Below are positions 1 through 11,579 of a stretch of DNA of 64,000 bases, one piece after another. Made by a program: the position numbers and the translations under genes. The notes below the pieces were generated by a model, which made no database searches, was not told the DNA's origin, and saw only the letters and a program-made list of their open reading frames with translations. This DNA comes from Anastrepha obliqua (Eukaryota > Arthropoda > Insecta > Diptera > Tephritidae): assembly GCF_027943255.1 (NCBI RefSeq), contig NC_072896.1, forward strand, positions 61,584,501 through 61,648,500, written 5' to 3'. Position 1 is the first letter of the stretch; each line of letters opens with the position of its first letter.

Positions 1-703
1 GCAGGTGCTGAAATGGATCAGTCCATGACTCATGAAGCAAATCCATCATTTCTGTTCTAAGATCATGCTCGTAGTGTAATTTCTATGCCGCATACAATGC
101 AAGAAAATTACGCTCAGCGGACTCCATTATCTGAAATGTAAGAATAAAAATATTACAATATATTTCAGGATATGTATGTATAATATTAGGATGCCAATAT
201 TAATTATACAATACACATACTTGGCAGAGAAAATCGTTCGTTCCTTTCTCACCGTCAGATTTCTCTTTTAGTGAATCTTCTGGCTAAAAGAACTGTGTTT
301 TTTCCGGAAACTTTCTTTGTGGCCCTTGTATTCCTTGGAAATGCAGTACCTAAATTAAAAGTATTTATCATTAAATGCCATTAAAATCTTGATTTATATT
401 ATGTATGTACCTGTAGAACATGATTAAATAATAAAAGGTTTGCTCAGTAAGCAGCTTTCTCGTTCCCTCTTGACAACTCCGCTCCCTTAGCAAAACACTA
501 TAGAAATTTTGAGTAAAAGTGGAGGAAACGTAAAATTTGTAGAAAAAAAATTTCGTTTTCAAAATGGTGTCCTTATGAGCAACAAGTCGCTCAGGGGCTT
601 GTATTGATATGTCCAGGAACTGTATGACAAGGAATGCATCCTGACATACCCCTTAAATCAGGACAACATACAGTAATACGTATGCAAGCTAGACAATTGG
701 ACA
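1..703. other. AT-rich sequence, no gene recognised
   Basis: I see only short spurious reading frames, with no protein family, repeat end or RNA gene recognisable. Confidence 0.5.
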
Positions 704-960
704 ATTACACCCTTTTGGGGTGTTTGGCCGAGCACCTCCTCCTATTTGAGGCATGCGTCTTTATATTGTTTCACCTACAATTTTAAGCCGGCTACGAACG
801 GCAGATATTTTTTATGAGAAGCTTTTTCATGGCAGAAAGACACTCGGAGCCTTACAATTGCCTGCCGAGTGGCAGGCGTTTCATTTTGGCGTTTCACGGA
901 AATTCGAACCAACGTACCCGAGTTCCGAATGGTAGTCACGCACCAATCCATCGACTACAG
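704..960 (-). repeat. tRNA-derived SINE, copy A
   Basis: Sense is on the minus strand. The copy shows the body blocks shared by all SINE copies in this window: the GTGTTTGGCCGAG block, CGAACGGCAGATATTTTT, and the GAGCTTTTTCATGGCAGAAA block. The tRNA-like head is present at 890-960. Its pol III B-box-like motif (GGTTCGAATTT on the minus strand) lies at 900-910. A short internal deletion precedes the head, and the copy is visibly diverged from the copies at 45108 and 61743. Confidence 0.8.
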
Positions 961-1640
961 CAGATAAGATACACATAAAATAAAGAAGCATGAACATCAA
1001 GAAGATGTAATTATGTAATTAATTACTGTTTAAAACCGCAAGTTTCGCTGCACGTGGTAACGTACAAACTGATGAAACAGAATGACTTCACCTAAGTTAT
1101 ACATTATATTAAACGATTCGACAATTGTCATTTTTTCTACAGTATTTGCCGGTTGCACTAACGATTGTGCTGTTCACTTATTTATGTTATCTAACTCTAA
1201 ACAGCTGTCTTCTTCTATTTATTTAAATTGAAAGAGAGCGGCATCTTTGTTAAATAAAATATCAAAATCAGCGAATAACACAAATAAGAATAACAAAAAG
1301 ACATACTAGCCAAAGTACTTGTACAAAGTAATTGAAATAAAATTGAAAAATAATTGGTTATTTGGAATTAATATTTACTTAATACTTTGTGTACATTGCT
1401 TTAGGATATCATCGACAGCTCCTAAAAGAAGCCGTGCCTCAGGCGAGCATCTCAATCAAACGTTTCTTTTGCAGCTTGCCGCTCCACTTAGGCCATGAAA
1501 AATCATCTGTTACACGATATATGTTACAGCTAACGGACGACAGGCTCATGGATATTCCCCATTTCTCACCTATGGGTCGTTGATAAGAAAATCGCCATGT
1601 AGGTAGAAAAGGAGAATTTAGAACTGAAATTGTGTTAGTG
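961..1640. other. intergenic, nothing recognised
   Basis: AT-rich sequence. A stretch at 1400-1580 has coding-like composition but matches no family I know. Confidence 0.4.
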
Positions 1641-1649
1641 AATTCCGCT

Positions 1650-1665
1650 CAGGCCCGTAGCCAGA
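1650..1665 (-). repeat. candidate hAT terminal repeat
   Basis: CAGGCCCGTAGCCAGA resembles the CAGGGGCGTAGC-type ends of hAT elements. It lies downstream of the hAT relic at 3266-5481 in that relic's sense direction, so it may be its 3' end. The matching 5' end was not found, so this is inference. Confidence 0.4.
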
Positions 1666-1804
1666 CCTAACCAACTGTACGGGCAGATACTATCGAAGGA
1701 CGGGCAGGATTAAAAGTTTGCAAAAACAAATAATTAAAATAATAATTGATTAAAATTATTTGTGTAATAAATTGTTTTTATTATAAATTAATGGACTATG
1801 GTTA

Positions 1805-3060
1805 AGTTCGTGCGGTTTTTTTTCGAAATTTGAAACTTTATTGACGTAAAATGGTTACAAATTTAATATTCAAAGTATTGTCCATCGCTTACTACTACTT
1901 TTTCCCATCTTTCTGGCAATTCACGGATTCCTTTTGTGAAAAATTCGGTCGGTTTTGCCGCAATCCACGAATCGATCCATTTTTTGACTTCATCGTAATT
2001 ACGGAAGTGCTGGTCAGCCAGGCCATGTTGCATCGATCGGAAGAGATAGTAATCGGATGGCGCAAGGTCTGGACTATACAGCGGGTGGGGTAAGACATCC
2101 CATTTGAGCGTTTCTAAGTATGTTTTGACCACTTGTGCAACATGTGGCCGAGCATTGTCATGTTGCAAAATAACTTTGTCGTGTCTATCGGCGTATTGCG
2201 GCCGTTTTTCTCGCAGTGCTCGGCTCAAACGCATCAATTGTCGTCGGTAGACATCCCCCGTAATCGTTTCATTCGGTTTCAGTAGCTCATAATACACAAC
2301 ACCCAGCTGGTCCCACCAGATACACAGCATAACCTTCAGGCCATGAATATTCTGCGCCGACGTCGATGTTGAAGCATGGCCAGGGTATCCATACGTTGCC
2401 CGACGTTTTGGATTGTCGTAATGGACCCACTTTTCATCGCCAGTCACAATTCGATGCAAAAAACCCTTTCTTTTGTGCCGTTGAAACAGTTGTTCGCATG
2501 CCATAAAACGGCGTTCAACGTCTCTTGGCTTCAATTCATACGGCACCCAATGGCCTACCTTTCGGATCATTCCCATGGCTTTTAAACGTTTGGAAATGGT
2601 TGATTGATCAACTCCCAAAGTTTTTGCAACCTCTTCTTGCGTTTGAGCCGGATCTTGATCGAGCAATTCCTCCAATTCGGTATCCATGAACTTTGGCGGC
2701 GCACCCTCGCGTTCTTCGTCTTCCAAGCCAAAATCACCACTTTTAAAGCGTGCAAACCACTTCTGGCACGTTCGCTCAGCTAGAGCATGCTCACCATAAA
2801 CTTCCACCAAGATACGATGACTTTCGGCTGCTTTTTTCTTCATATTAAAATAATGAAGAAGAATTCCCCGCAAAAACACATTATTTGGCACGAAATTCGA
2901 CATTTTCAAGTGTGGTAAAAATATTGTTGTTTACGCTTCAAATAAAAAACTTATACTGACGTTTGTGCCTTACGACAGTAGCTCTCCAATGAATGTTTGG
3001 AAATGTGGATCGATGGAATAATAATCAAGTTACGCCATCTGTTGTAAAACCGCACGAACT
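1805..3060 (-). mobile_element. mariner element, mauritiana (Mos1-like) type, complete
   Basis: A 1256-bp element with perfect 15-bp inverted ends (AGTTCGTGCGGTTTT at 1805-1819, its complement at 3046-3060), after which the two ends diverge. It is flanked by TA at 1803-1804 and 3061-3062, the expected mariner target duplication. It carries one uninterrupted transposase on the minus strand. It sits between the C-terminal part of a hAT relic and that relic's candidate end at 1650, so it probably jumped into the hAT 3' region. Confidence 0.93.
1863..2903 (-). CDS. mariner transposase, apparently intact
   Basis: Cut-and-paste DNA transposase of the D,D34D type, 346 residues from the Met at 2903. 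That start was preferred over a Met two codons upstream because the protein then begins MSNFVPN, as in mauritiana-subfamily transposases. An N-terminal helix-turn-helix DNA-binding half contains TCQKWFARFKSGDF at about 45-58 and a WVPYEL linker motif at 119-124 (usually WVPHEL). Catalytic aspartates are at 156 (TGDEKW), 249 (QHDN) and 284 (APSD), with 34 residues between the last two. Length and triad spacing match Mos1. No stop or frameshift is visible. The copy may be functional; that is inference from an open frame and clean ends. Confidence 0.95.
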   Translation of the reverse strand: MSNFVPNNVFLRGILLHYFNMKKKAAESHRILVEVYGEHALAERTCQKWFARFKSGDFGLEDEEREGAPPKFMDTELEELLDQDPAQTQEEVAKTLGVDQSTISKRLKAMGMIRKVGHWVPYELKPRDVERRFMACEQLFQRHKRKGFLHRIVTGDEKWVHYDNPKRRATYGYPGHASTSTSAQNIHGLKVMLCIWWDQLGVVYYELLKPNETITGDVYRRQLMRLSRALREKRPQYADRHDKVILQHDNARPHVAQVVKTYLETLKWDVLPHPLYSPDLAPSDYYLFRSMQHGLADQHFRNYDEVKKWIDSWIAAKPTEFFTKGIRELPERWEKVVVSDGQYFEY

Positions 3061-3265
3061 TATCGATAGACCTATTATTTTATTATATAATTAAATAGTT
3101 GTAAATAAAATAAATAAGAAAATTCAATTTTCAATTAATGTTTAAAAGAAACATATAAAAAATATTGCTAAGAATAGATACTTAGCACAATGCCAGTTTA
3201 CGATTTTGTTATCATTAAATTTTCGGAGAATCATATCAATATTAATTGCACGTATGTGATGCCTT

Positions 3266-5481
3266 TCAAAAGCTAAGTAGACGAGCCATGCGGGTATGGG
3301 TCATGGACAGGCGTTGCGGCCTATTAATTGCGGTCAATGCTGAAAACGTTGATTCGCAAGTTGCTGTACTGCACCCAAATGTCTCAACAGCTGTCGTCAG
3401 CTCGAACGTATCACTTAAAGCTTCACGAAAACTGAAAAGGACCTCCAACTGTGTTCCATCGTCAGCCTGTTCCTTTCTATTCTTGAAAAAGTTTTTCACG
3501 ACTGTCAATTCTTCTTCGCTGGGAACTTTTAAACCTGTAAACATATAAATTCATAAGTGCTAGTAAATGGAAGGGACAAATTTTGTGTTCACGGTAAATG
3601 TTTCAAATTACGTAGTTCTCTAAAGCTATTAAAATCATTCCTTTTGAATTCGCTAATGTAATCGCAGTAACTAGCTCTTGATTCTCTGAGAAGCGTCACT
3701 TGATTTCGTTTATTATAAGATCAAGGCGTTCATTGTAAATTCCTTTTAGCTTCTTATTTGTTTCTTGTAGGTTCCCATCAGTTGCGCGATTCGCAGAGTA
3801 TGAAGGTAATCTGGTCTCAGTTATGTAGCTTGGATGCTCAGTTGTTTTAATTTTTCGTTTGGACATTGTTTCGTTCATGGGTTCAGTCATGGGTATGAGC
3901 TTATACGCATCTTCCAAAATTAATTCAAATTCCTTCCGGTTCGATCTCTCAACTTGAAGTTGTTGAAGAACTGGCTCTATGACGTCTTTCAAGCTCGCTG
4001 TTCGTGACTGCATTGCAGCGTCCGCTGGATATATAATCCTCACAAACTTTTTAGCAAAAATTAAACAAAATCGAAATTCTTCCGTTTTTATGACTGTTTT
4101 AATTAAAATATGGTACTTCTTGGTCTTTCTTCTCCATTGAACAATTTAGACTGGGTAACTATTGTACTTCATCGAGCACTCTATTTATTTTAGGGTAATT
4201 AGATAACACAACACACACCTGTGTAATTGCAAAGTTACCGGACCATCATTGCGGCAGCAATCGAACTCATATAAAGAAGAAATATTGGGATGGTGAAAAA
4301 CTTAATGTAACATCACACACATATCAAAAAAGTTCCTCAGCGAATCATTGTCAGACACCGATTTTACAACAACGAGATGGAGACGATGGTTGAAGCAGTG
4401 TATGTAAGGAATTTTACGATTTAGGTGTTGTTACAGGGGATCAGAAACACCTCCTCTTTTACCACTCATCACATTAGCTCCATCATAGCATTGGCTCAAA
4501 AGACACGACAAATCGATACTATTCTCACGCAATGTTTCAATTGTTTTTTCGGTGAATGATTTAGCGTCCAATCCCTTAGTGGTAATAATATCGAGTAATG
4601 ATTCTCGAGCTGTTCCTTCCTTCACGTATCTGAGAGCGATAGCTATATTCTCTGGGTTGTTTTTGTCTTTGGTTCCGTCTACCATTAGCGTAAACCATGG
4701 AACATCAGCATTTTTCACATTAGAAACTACTGATTCTCTAACTGATTTAGCCATGATTTCAATTACTTCATTTTGTATTTCTGGAGATGTGTATTTAGCA
4801 GTTTTGGGAATAGTTTCGTTGTACTTAGCTAAAAAACTATCCTTTTTTAACGTAAACTCGAAAAGTTGTATGAATAAACTACGTTCAGCTTTTTTATCAA
4901 CGTCATAAGATCCGTGAAAGGGAAGTTCATTGGTCGCCAGGAATTGAACGACTTCAATAATAGATTTTATGTAATATCTATGTTTACCAAGTGCTTCGTC
5001 ATTGACAAGAGTTGAAATTTCTGTGTTTGTATTTTGCCGATTCTTTTTTTCCTCCCACAAAATCATAGCTTCAAGATGTGATCCTGTCCTTTCATGTCGT
5101 GGAAAGCCTCATTTAGCATCTTTCGCATTTTTTCGGTTTCTAAAGCCACTTAAAGTAAATGCCACATCTTTCAAATCTGATGGTTTAAACTGCATACATG
5201 CATAACAAAAAGCAGCGTCTTTTTTTCACCGAATGCATCAACCATTTATATTCGTGGAACCATGGTGATAGAAAAGAACGGTTATTATATTACTTTTAGG
5301 GTACTGCGTCAAAACTATTTGCTTGATAGGTTCTCCCTTTTTAGGTAAATCTTTTATCGCATTTATTGATATTGTTAATGTTGTTTGAGATTCAGATTGC
5401 GAGATAACCTGAGCATCTATAGTATTCTTGGATGAAGGCTAAACGGTGACGTTTTCCGCCGAAATAATTTCTTATGTTCAT
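3266..5481 (-). pseudogene. hAT-family transposase relic (TTF zinc finger / DUF4371 type)
   Basis: A broken gene read on the minus strand. It begins near a Met at 5481 (MNIRNYFGG). Next comes a TTF/ZMYM-type zinc-finger region around 5060-5260 with FCYACMQFKP and then GFPRHERTGSHLEA. The DUF4371 catalytic region follows at 5066-4431 (MVDGTKD, LSQCYDGANVMSGKRGGV), a middle segment at 4043-3696, and the C-terminal hAT dimerisation motif (CESTFSALTAINRP) at 3544-3266. Frameshifts are visible near 5425 and 5230, an in-frame TGA lies at about 5110, and more breaks fall between 4430 and 3545. It cannot encode a working enzyme. Confidence 0.85.
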
Positions 5482-5489
5482 AATAGCTG

Positions 5490-6230
5490 AAAAAGATAAT
5501 TGTTTCAAAAACCCCAACAGAAAATCGAAATGATACTTACGTTCACTTTCTGATTTGAATATGTTAATGAAACATGTACTGTAGCTTAGATATTTCAACC
5601 AACTTCAGCCAACGCCACCGAAGTTTAACATATTTCACACACTTGTTTTCGAGAAATTCAATAGAACTCAAGTTCTACCAAAACAAACAAGTCTTACATT
5701 TTTCACAAAAGTCAACATTAAGAGTTTTGCATTTTTTAAATAGTAGCGACGAAGTTTGCACGATGTACTGTGTTATGTTGAAACAAAAAAGATAAAATAA
5801 AATATCATGAACTTTACCTGCTATTTTTTACTCACTTACCAAAAGCTGGATATTCTTTTTGTGCTAATCCAATCTACAGTCAGTTTTAAGTCAGGCAAAC
5901 TTTATCTCGATTGCGTTTCACTGGCACTAGAAAGATACTTCTTGAGTTGAATTTTCTAAATAGGGTCTTGAAATATTTGACAAAAGTAGGATGTTCTTCG
6001 TAAATACCGGGCAGGTTTTTGCGTGGCAAGGCTTAACTTAAGTAAACTGGTGTGAATCTAGACAAAATTGCTACAGTAGATACTGCGTTGGTTCTCTCTA
6101 TAATAATTACGATAACCCTCATGAGATGTCCGTCAGGTTATAACCACTTTTAAAAATCAAAATCAAATATATGTAGCTATTCAATTTTCGTTTTTTACCG
6201 CTTTTTTGCTGTGAAATCGAAAAAATTGCA
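5490..6230. other. intergenic, nothing recognised
   Basis: AT-rich. The end (about 6180-6235) looks like a degenerate partial unit of the tandem repeat that follows. Confidence 0.4.
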
Positions 6231-6235
6231 GCTCT

Positions 6236-6874
6236 TTGGATTTTGTTAAATAACCCCTGGTTGTGCTAACTTTATGGTTATACAGCACTACCACCCTAGT
6301 AACTTTTGAGTGGGTGTGTAAAAATGAAAAAAGTGTGCCAATAATTCCCGTTTTTTTACCGTTTTTCAACGTGGATTCAAAAAATGTATCCCTCTTTTTT
6401 TTAAATAACCCCTGATAGTGAATCCACGGCGCCTGCTTGGAATTCCCTAACAATACCTCTCTAAAATAGGCATCAATCGTAGAACTAGGGACTGGCTGGT
6501 GTCTATTCTAGAATCGAGCGAAGAAATGGAAAATCCAACTGGTACCCAGACAGGATTGGATTTTGTTAAATAACCCCTGGTTGTGCTAACTTTATGGTTA
6601 TACGGCACTACCACCCTAGTAACTTTTGAGTGGGTGTGTAAAAATGAAAAAAAGTGTGCCAATAATTCCCGTTTTTTTACCGTTTTTCAACGTGGATTCA
6701 AAAAATGTATCGCTCTTTCTTTTAAATAACCCCTGATAGTGAATCCACGGTCAGTGCCTTCTTGGAATTCCCTAACAATACCTCTCTAAAATAGGCATTA
6801 ATCGTAGAACTAGGGACTGGCCGGTGTCTATTCTAGAATCGAGCGAAGAAATGGAAAATCCAACTGGTACCCAG
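6236..6874. repeat. tandem duplication of a ~320-bp unit
   Basis: Copy 1 runs about 6236-6555 and copy 2 about 6556-6874. They differ by a handful of substitutions and small indels. TTAAATAACCCCTG occurs four times, at about 6246, 6401, 6566 and 6722, so each 320-bp unit holds two related sub-units of roughly 160 bp. A weaker third partial unit precedes copy 1. No coding potential is recognised. It looks like a small satellite-like array or segmental tandem duplication. Confidence 0.9.
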
Positions 6875-7519
6875 CCAAAATCCAGTTCCGATCTCTCACC
6901 GGGTTATTATCACTTATAAGCACACTAATAATTCAATTCCAATTATTAGAAATTTGATTATCAAAGTGATTACTTAATTAAACTATTTTTTTTATATATT
7001 GATTTGAAATAAAAATGTTGGAAAACTTGTTCTCGGTTGAATTAGTTGACGAAAACAAGACACAGGCTATCTTCAGTTATGGCTATCTTCAGTCATCCGT
7101 AATGTTGAGTAGGCGCGTTCATTGGTGGGCAGGCGAAATTCCCATTATCCGAAGAATTTTATGAATGTTTGGTGCATGCTTGTGCAGTTTGGGAACATTT
7201 GTCAAAATTCTAATACCAAATTTCCAATCCACTCAAATGATGAACGATCAAAAAATTATAATTACGTATTTTGTAATGGTAGAGTAATAAAAAGTCGTTT
7301 TATAAGAGCCAATAAAAATCACAAAATATTACCTTGGTTAACGTTTTCCGATGCCCCCCGATTAATCAAACTTCGAAAAATAAACCAAATTTTACAATAA
7401 ATTTCATATATCAAAGATTTTAAGTTTCATGTTTTTAATTATAAAACTAATTTGATTAATACATAAATAAAATCGGCATAATTAACTTCTACTCAAATAT
7501 GAACGAGACGTTATCAATA
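6875..7519. other. AT-rich intergenic
   Basis: An open frame at 7122-7400 (+) has low-complexity AT-rich composition and no recognised domain. I see nothing else here. Confidence 0.4.
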
Positions 7520-8382
7520 AAACGGTCCGCGGATGACATATGGCAAAAATACATTTTTTGTTTTTTGGTAGGACTGTTATAAGCTTACATGGCAAATTTC
7601 AGCGTGATATATCACATAGTTTGTTTTCTGTGCTACTGTAAACAAGTCAATCTCGAGTGTGTTCTTCGAACTTAACGATGGAAATTCAAGTTGAACAAAG
7701 AATTTGTTTGAAATTTTGTTATTCCAACAAAATTTCGGCTTCAGACGCCTTAAAAATGTTGCAGACAACCTATGGGGCTCTGCTCTATCACGTGCACGTG
7801 TTTTCCAGTGGTACAAATCGTTCAAAGAGGGCCGTACATCAACCCAAAAAACCACGCCAAAGTCGCTCAAAAATTAAGGTTATGCTGACTGTTTTTTTCG
7901 ATTACGAAGGTGTGGTGCACTCGGAGTTCCTTCCGCAAGGCCGATCGGTTAACGCTGAATATTATTTAGACGTTTTAAAGCGTTTGCGCGAGAACATTCG
8001 TCTTAAAAGGAACGAATTGTGGGACAACAAGTCATGGTTCTTGCATCACGATAATGCACCAGCTCACACATCACGTCTTGTTCGCGATTATTTGAACAAA
8101 AATAATGTTAATATCGTTCCGCAAGCACCGTATTCGCCTGATATGGCTCCATGTGACTTTTTCCTGTTTCCCAAGCTCAAGTTGCCGCTCCGTGGAAAAC
8201 ATTTTGAGACAATTGAAGTCATAAAAGAGAATTCGAAGAACGCACTCGAGCTTGACTTGTTTACAGTAGCACAGAAAACAAACTATGTGACATATCACGC
8301 TGAAATTTGCCAAGTAAGCTTATAACAGTCCTACCAAAAAACAAAAAATTTATTTTTGCCATATGTCATCCGCGGACAGTTT
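7520..8382 (+). mobile_element. mariner-like element with 151-bp terminal inverted repeats
   Basis: The left arm (7520-7670) and right arm (8232-8382) are inverted copies with only a few mismatches, starting AAAC(G/T)GTCCGCGGATGAC. TA lies outside both ends (7518-7519, 8383-8384). Such long arms are unusual for mariner, where about 30 bp is common. The 561 bp between the arms encode an internally deleted transposase. Confidence 0.9.
7678..8325 (+). pseudogene. internally deleted mariner transposase
   Basis: Starts at an ATG just inside the left arm (MEIQVEQRICLKFCYSNKIS). About 60 residues of the N-terminal DNA-binding half are followed directly by the catalytic region from VMLTVFFDYEGVVHSE. 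The linker and the first catalytic aspartate (usually in TGDETW) are missing. The second and third aspartates remain (HHDNAPAH; APCD) with 34 residues between them. The C-terminus is lost and the frame runs into the right inverted arm. It resembles the element at 32028-33083. It is a non-autonomous deletion derivative with an open frame of about 215 codons. Confidence 0.88.
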
Positions 8383-9060
8383 TATTCATCCACAATACTA
8401 GCACTAAATAGCCTTATGAGCCTAGCCTTATAACTTTATAAAGCCATGAAAATGCTTTGAAATCAACCTTAATACTAACAAGAACAAAAAGTGAAATTTA
8501 TAAATGTGTGCATACATGTTCATACATAATTTTGCGAAGAGAAAATAAAAAGGTGGACTTTAACGGATTTTCAAAAATTAATGTTGTCGGGTGCACCTTC
8601 TAACATACAATAATATTTTACACCCTTATTTCTGCATAGAAAGTCAACTTTTTGCAGTTTTGCCAAAAGCGATTTAAAAAAAAACTTTACCATTAAAAGG
8701 TACTAGCGATAAGAAAATTTACAGAAAATAAAATATGGATTTTCTAATTCGTATAAAAGTTTTGATATATAAAATAAATAAAAGAAAAATTTAACGAAAG
8801 CTAGGACACGCTATATGTTTATTGTATAGCATGAAAGTACATTCGTATATTATCATAAGGATACTTCGATCAGTGACGAAAACTGAGCGTAACATCTGGT
8901 ATGAATATAAAAAGTCTATCTTGTTAAGCTGGCACATGTTTGTTCGGCATGACGATTTTTTCATATTACATACACTTGTGAATATGTGTCTTGCGAGGTA
9001 CCTTTAAATGCCAGAAATGTATTGGGTCTGCTACAATATTCAGAACGTAATTGTGCTAAA
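8383..9060. other. AT-rich intergenic
   Basis: No recognisable gene, repeat end or RNA. Confidence 0.4.
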
Positions 9061-9530
9061 GTTATGCGGGTCTCACGAAGCAGCGGAAACTCTTCGTCTG
9101 GTTAGACTCCGATTACGGCTATAGTCCCAAAGAGGGCACTTAGGACGGTGGTAAATGACTCCAGGAGAAAGTCGTTTAATGTCTATGTAAACTGTCCGAT
9201 CCAGTAATCGTAGTTGTGTTCGATAATGGATCCCGTCAGAATAGTTGAAATGTCTCCTGACTCGGGGAGGTGGCTCAGGCTCTAGAAAGTGCCTGCAGGG
9301 GTGGTACCTACTGCAGCATTCCAGCAGGAATTGCTTACATACATCTTATTAATATCCTTAATCGGAAGCATAATATCTCCGTTATGGAGATGTTGCAAGA
9401 TAGACATCAGGAGGCATCCCGCGGCAATAGCGATGGCAATATTTTAACCGGTCTAAAGTATAGTCCTCTGCAAATTACTAGTGCTAGGCGATTAGACGGG
9501 TGAAGCATAATTCAGAACCCACCGGCCAAT
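9060..9530. repeat. unassigned retroelement-like sequence
   Basis: Higher GC than its surroundings and coding-like on the minus strand (for example PKCPLWDYSRNRS near 9100-9160), but broken by stops. It directly precedes a Jockey relic. I cannot assign the family. Confidence 0.3.
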
Positions 9531-9534
9531 CGCT

Positions 9535-10139
9535 TTATATATAATATAACCAATAATTGCGGTTGGATGTGCTTAGAAGGAGAGCAAACTGTTGAAGGTG
9601 ACCCCAAAATGTTGGGGTTTTTTGCGGTCGGTATTTTGGGTTATCGTCGACTTTCACCATTAACTGCAGTTTGAGCCCCTTCGCCCAAGTGGTAAAGAGT
9701 AGCATCATGGTGGAAAACAGAAGATTCCTTGCAATGAAAAAACAAGAAAGGTTGGCGAGATAAACCTTAATTTTGGAACAAAAGCCATGGATGTCATTGC
9801 CGGACGTCATTATCGAATAATCGTAAGCTTAGAAGTGAAACTCTCTGATGATTGGGAAATCTTCGAAATATAGAAGTTGAAAGGACAGCACCCGGCAGCA
9901 CTCTTCTCCGCTGTTTCGATTTTTGGTCCTTTTGATTATAGCCCTCTCGCAGGGGCGGTTTTGATAAAGCCCACGATTAGGTTAGTACTGATTACTTCAC
10001 GGAAGCCATTCTGATGTGTAGCTAGGGTCAGGTGATTCGTGAGGAGCAGGAGTAGGTGTCCCTCAGTTGTCTTCCCAGGTTTCAGTAGTTGGACTACTTT
10101 CCCTGTTTTCCACTTGTCAGGAATAATGGAAGTAGCCAA
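9535..10139 (-). pseudogene. Jockey-clade LINE reverse transcriptase relic
   Basis: On the minus strand. The finger region at 10139-9936 reads IIPDKWKTGKVVQLLKPGK and then jumps by internal deletion to TNHLTLATHQNGFRE. The palm/thumb region at 9830-9535 shows a damaged YADD (YDYSIMTSGNDIHGF) followed by LLFTTWAKGLKLQLMVKV. The order fits a Jockey ORF2 with deletions and frameshifts. It is non-functional. Confidence 0.8.
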
Positions 10140-10439
10140 GGATAAATTAAAGACCCTTGTGAAGTATTTTACTCACGTCAAACTAAAATTTTTCGGACGG
10201 CTGCTTCAGCGGAAGAATTCCAAGGGGCAATGCGCGTCCTCCTACGCGCAGATCAGTGGCAATTGGAAGAGCGAAGAAGATGTCCTCTGTGAATTCTGCG
10301 AACAAGATCCAATCACATTTATTAAAGTAAATATAGCGGAAATAAAATCGGCGGGTTTTTCGATAGAGACGCTAATAGGCAAATGATTTGATGCAAGAGA
10401 TAGCACGGGTTGATGGACGCATGAGCTTATATCAATCCC

Positions 10440-10650
10440 TATAACGGGGTTAGAAAGGAACTACGGGGGAACATACTATCACCTAACTCATTTCTTTTCA
10501 GGACACGGGTTGTTTGGAAAATATCGCTCACAGTTCACCAAACTGCTCAATCTGCATGGAGAGGGAAGAAGATGTTGAGCACTTCTTGTTCCAATGTCCA
10601 TACTATGCTCCCGAAACCTCTAAATCTTTAAAAGGGGAAAATATCAGATT
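10440..10650 (+). pseudogene. LINE ORF2 C-terminal zinc-knuckle relic
   Basis: The plus strand reads SPNCSICMEREEDVEHFLFQ and continues with CPYY, the C-x2-C...H...C motif found at the C-terminus of many Jockey/R1/I-type ORF2 proteins. It is on the opposite strand to the Jockey RT relic beside it, so it belongs to a different insertion. Confidence 0.6.
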
Positions 10651-10685
10651 CATAACGATCTAAGACGCGCAAAGTTTCGCAGGCG

Positions 10686-11460
10686 TCAACAATAATTAGA
10701 GTCCTTTGAGCTAACCAGCCCCGTGAGGTAATACCTTTTTGGCTTTTCCGCGTGGAGAGTGGTAGATAGTTCAGGGGTGTTTAATACGTAAGTGTAGCTG
10801 TGAGGCTGCAAGTCGTGCATACCGCTATGCCGGTATAGCAGTACTAATGAGCGTTTCCTCTTCATGGGCGTCATCCCAGAAAAAAAAGATAGTATGTGGC
10901 AATTAGTTATGATATTAATCAGACCAGCACCAGCAATTGTTAAATCAATCAAGCTGGTGCAGTTACCCACTATTTCGGTATGAAGGTCGCGCTTCGGTAT
11001 GATAGGGCACGTGGGGTTGACTGCGTTGGTCGTGCGTACATACTGCTTTTGTTGTTGTATCCTGATGGTGGAAGGTAGTCGCACCAAAAGAGGCTGCTGC
11101 GGGTGCAGAGCTCTACAACGGAGGATAACGTAGTCTCTTATTCACTCTCTAGCAGTGCGTAGGCGTCTCCGAAGATGATCTGACACACGGCACAGACTGT
11201 GTGAGGGACCAATTGCTGGTTGACCCTCAAAAGGCGTTGGAGTGGGAATGAATGTGGTTTAGGGTTTAAAAATGGTGGAACTTCCGTTTATGGGGCATGA
11301 TGGATGTGAAGTAGAAGTCTTGGAGGCTAAGTGCGGCTAATGGCGAGAGCAACATGTGTCCATAGACTGTGTAGACCACTCCTTGTGGATCTTAAGGCCT
11401 GAACAGGTCGAAGCGAGAAACGATGGCTTTGCTCGTATACACACAGAGAAATCGACGCGA
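10686..11460 (-). repeat. degenerate LINE-derived sequence
   Basis: Coding-like minus-strand sequence with stops. The segment at about 11350-11405 reads TCSGLKIHKEWST, very close to TCSGLKSHRKWST at 30470-30520, so these are relics of the same repeat family. A cysteine pair (VCAVC) occurs near 11190. The exact domain is unclear. Confidence 0.45.
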
Positions 11461-11579
11461 AGCTATTGCCGTGCTTAGTTAAAAATAGAGATCTAGGAAG
11501 ATGGAATCAAATCGAGACAAGCTGTAGGTGCATATTTTAAGGAATTTTATATATATACAGGGTGGATTTCATTATTTGT

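Noticed and set aside
7122..7400. 92-codon frame as a host gene
   Set aside because: Low-complexity AT-rich codons, no domain, no splice or promoter signal, and surrounded by repeats.
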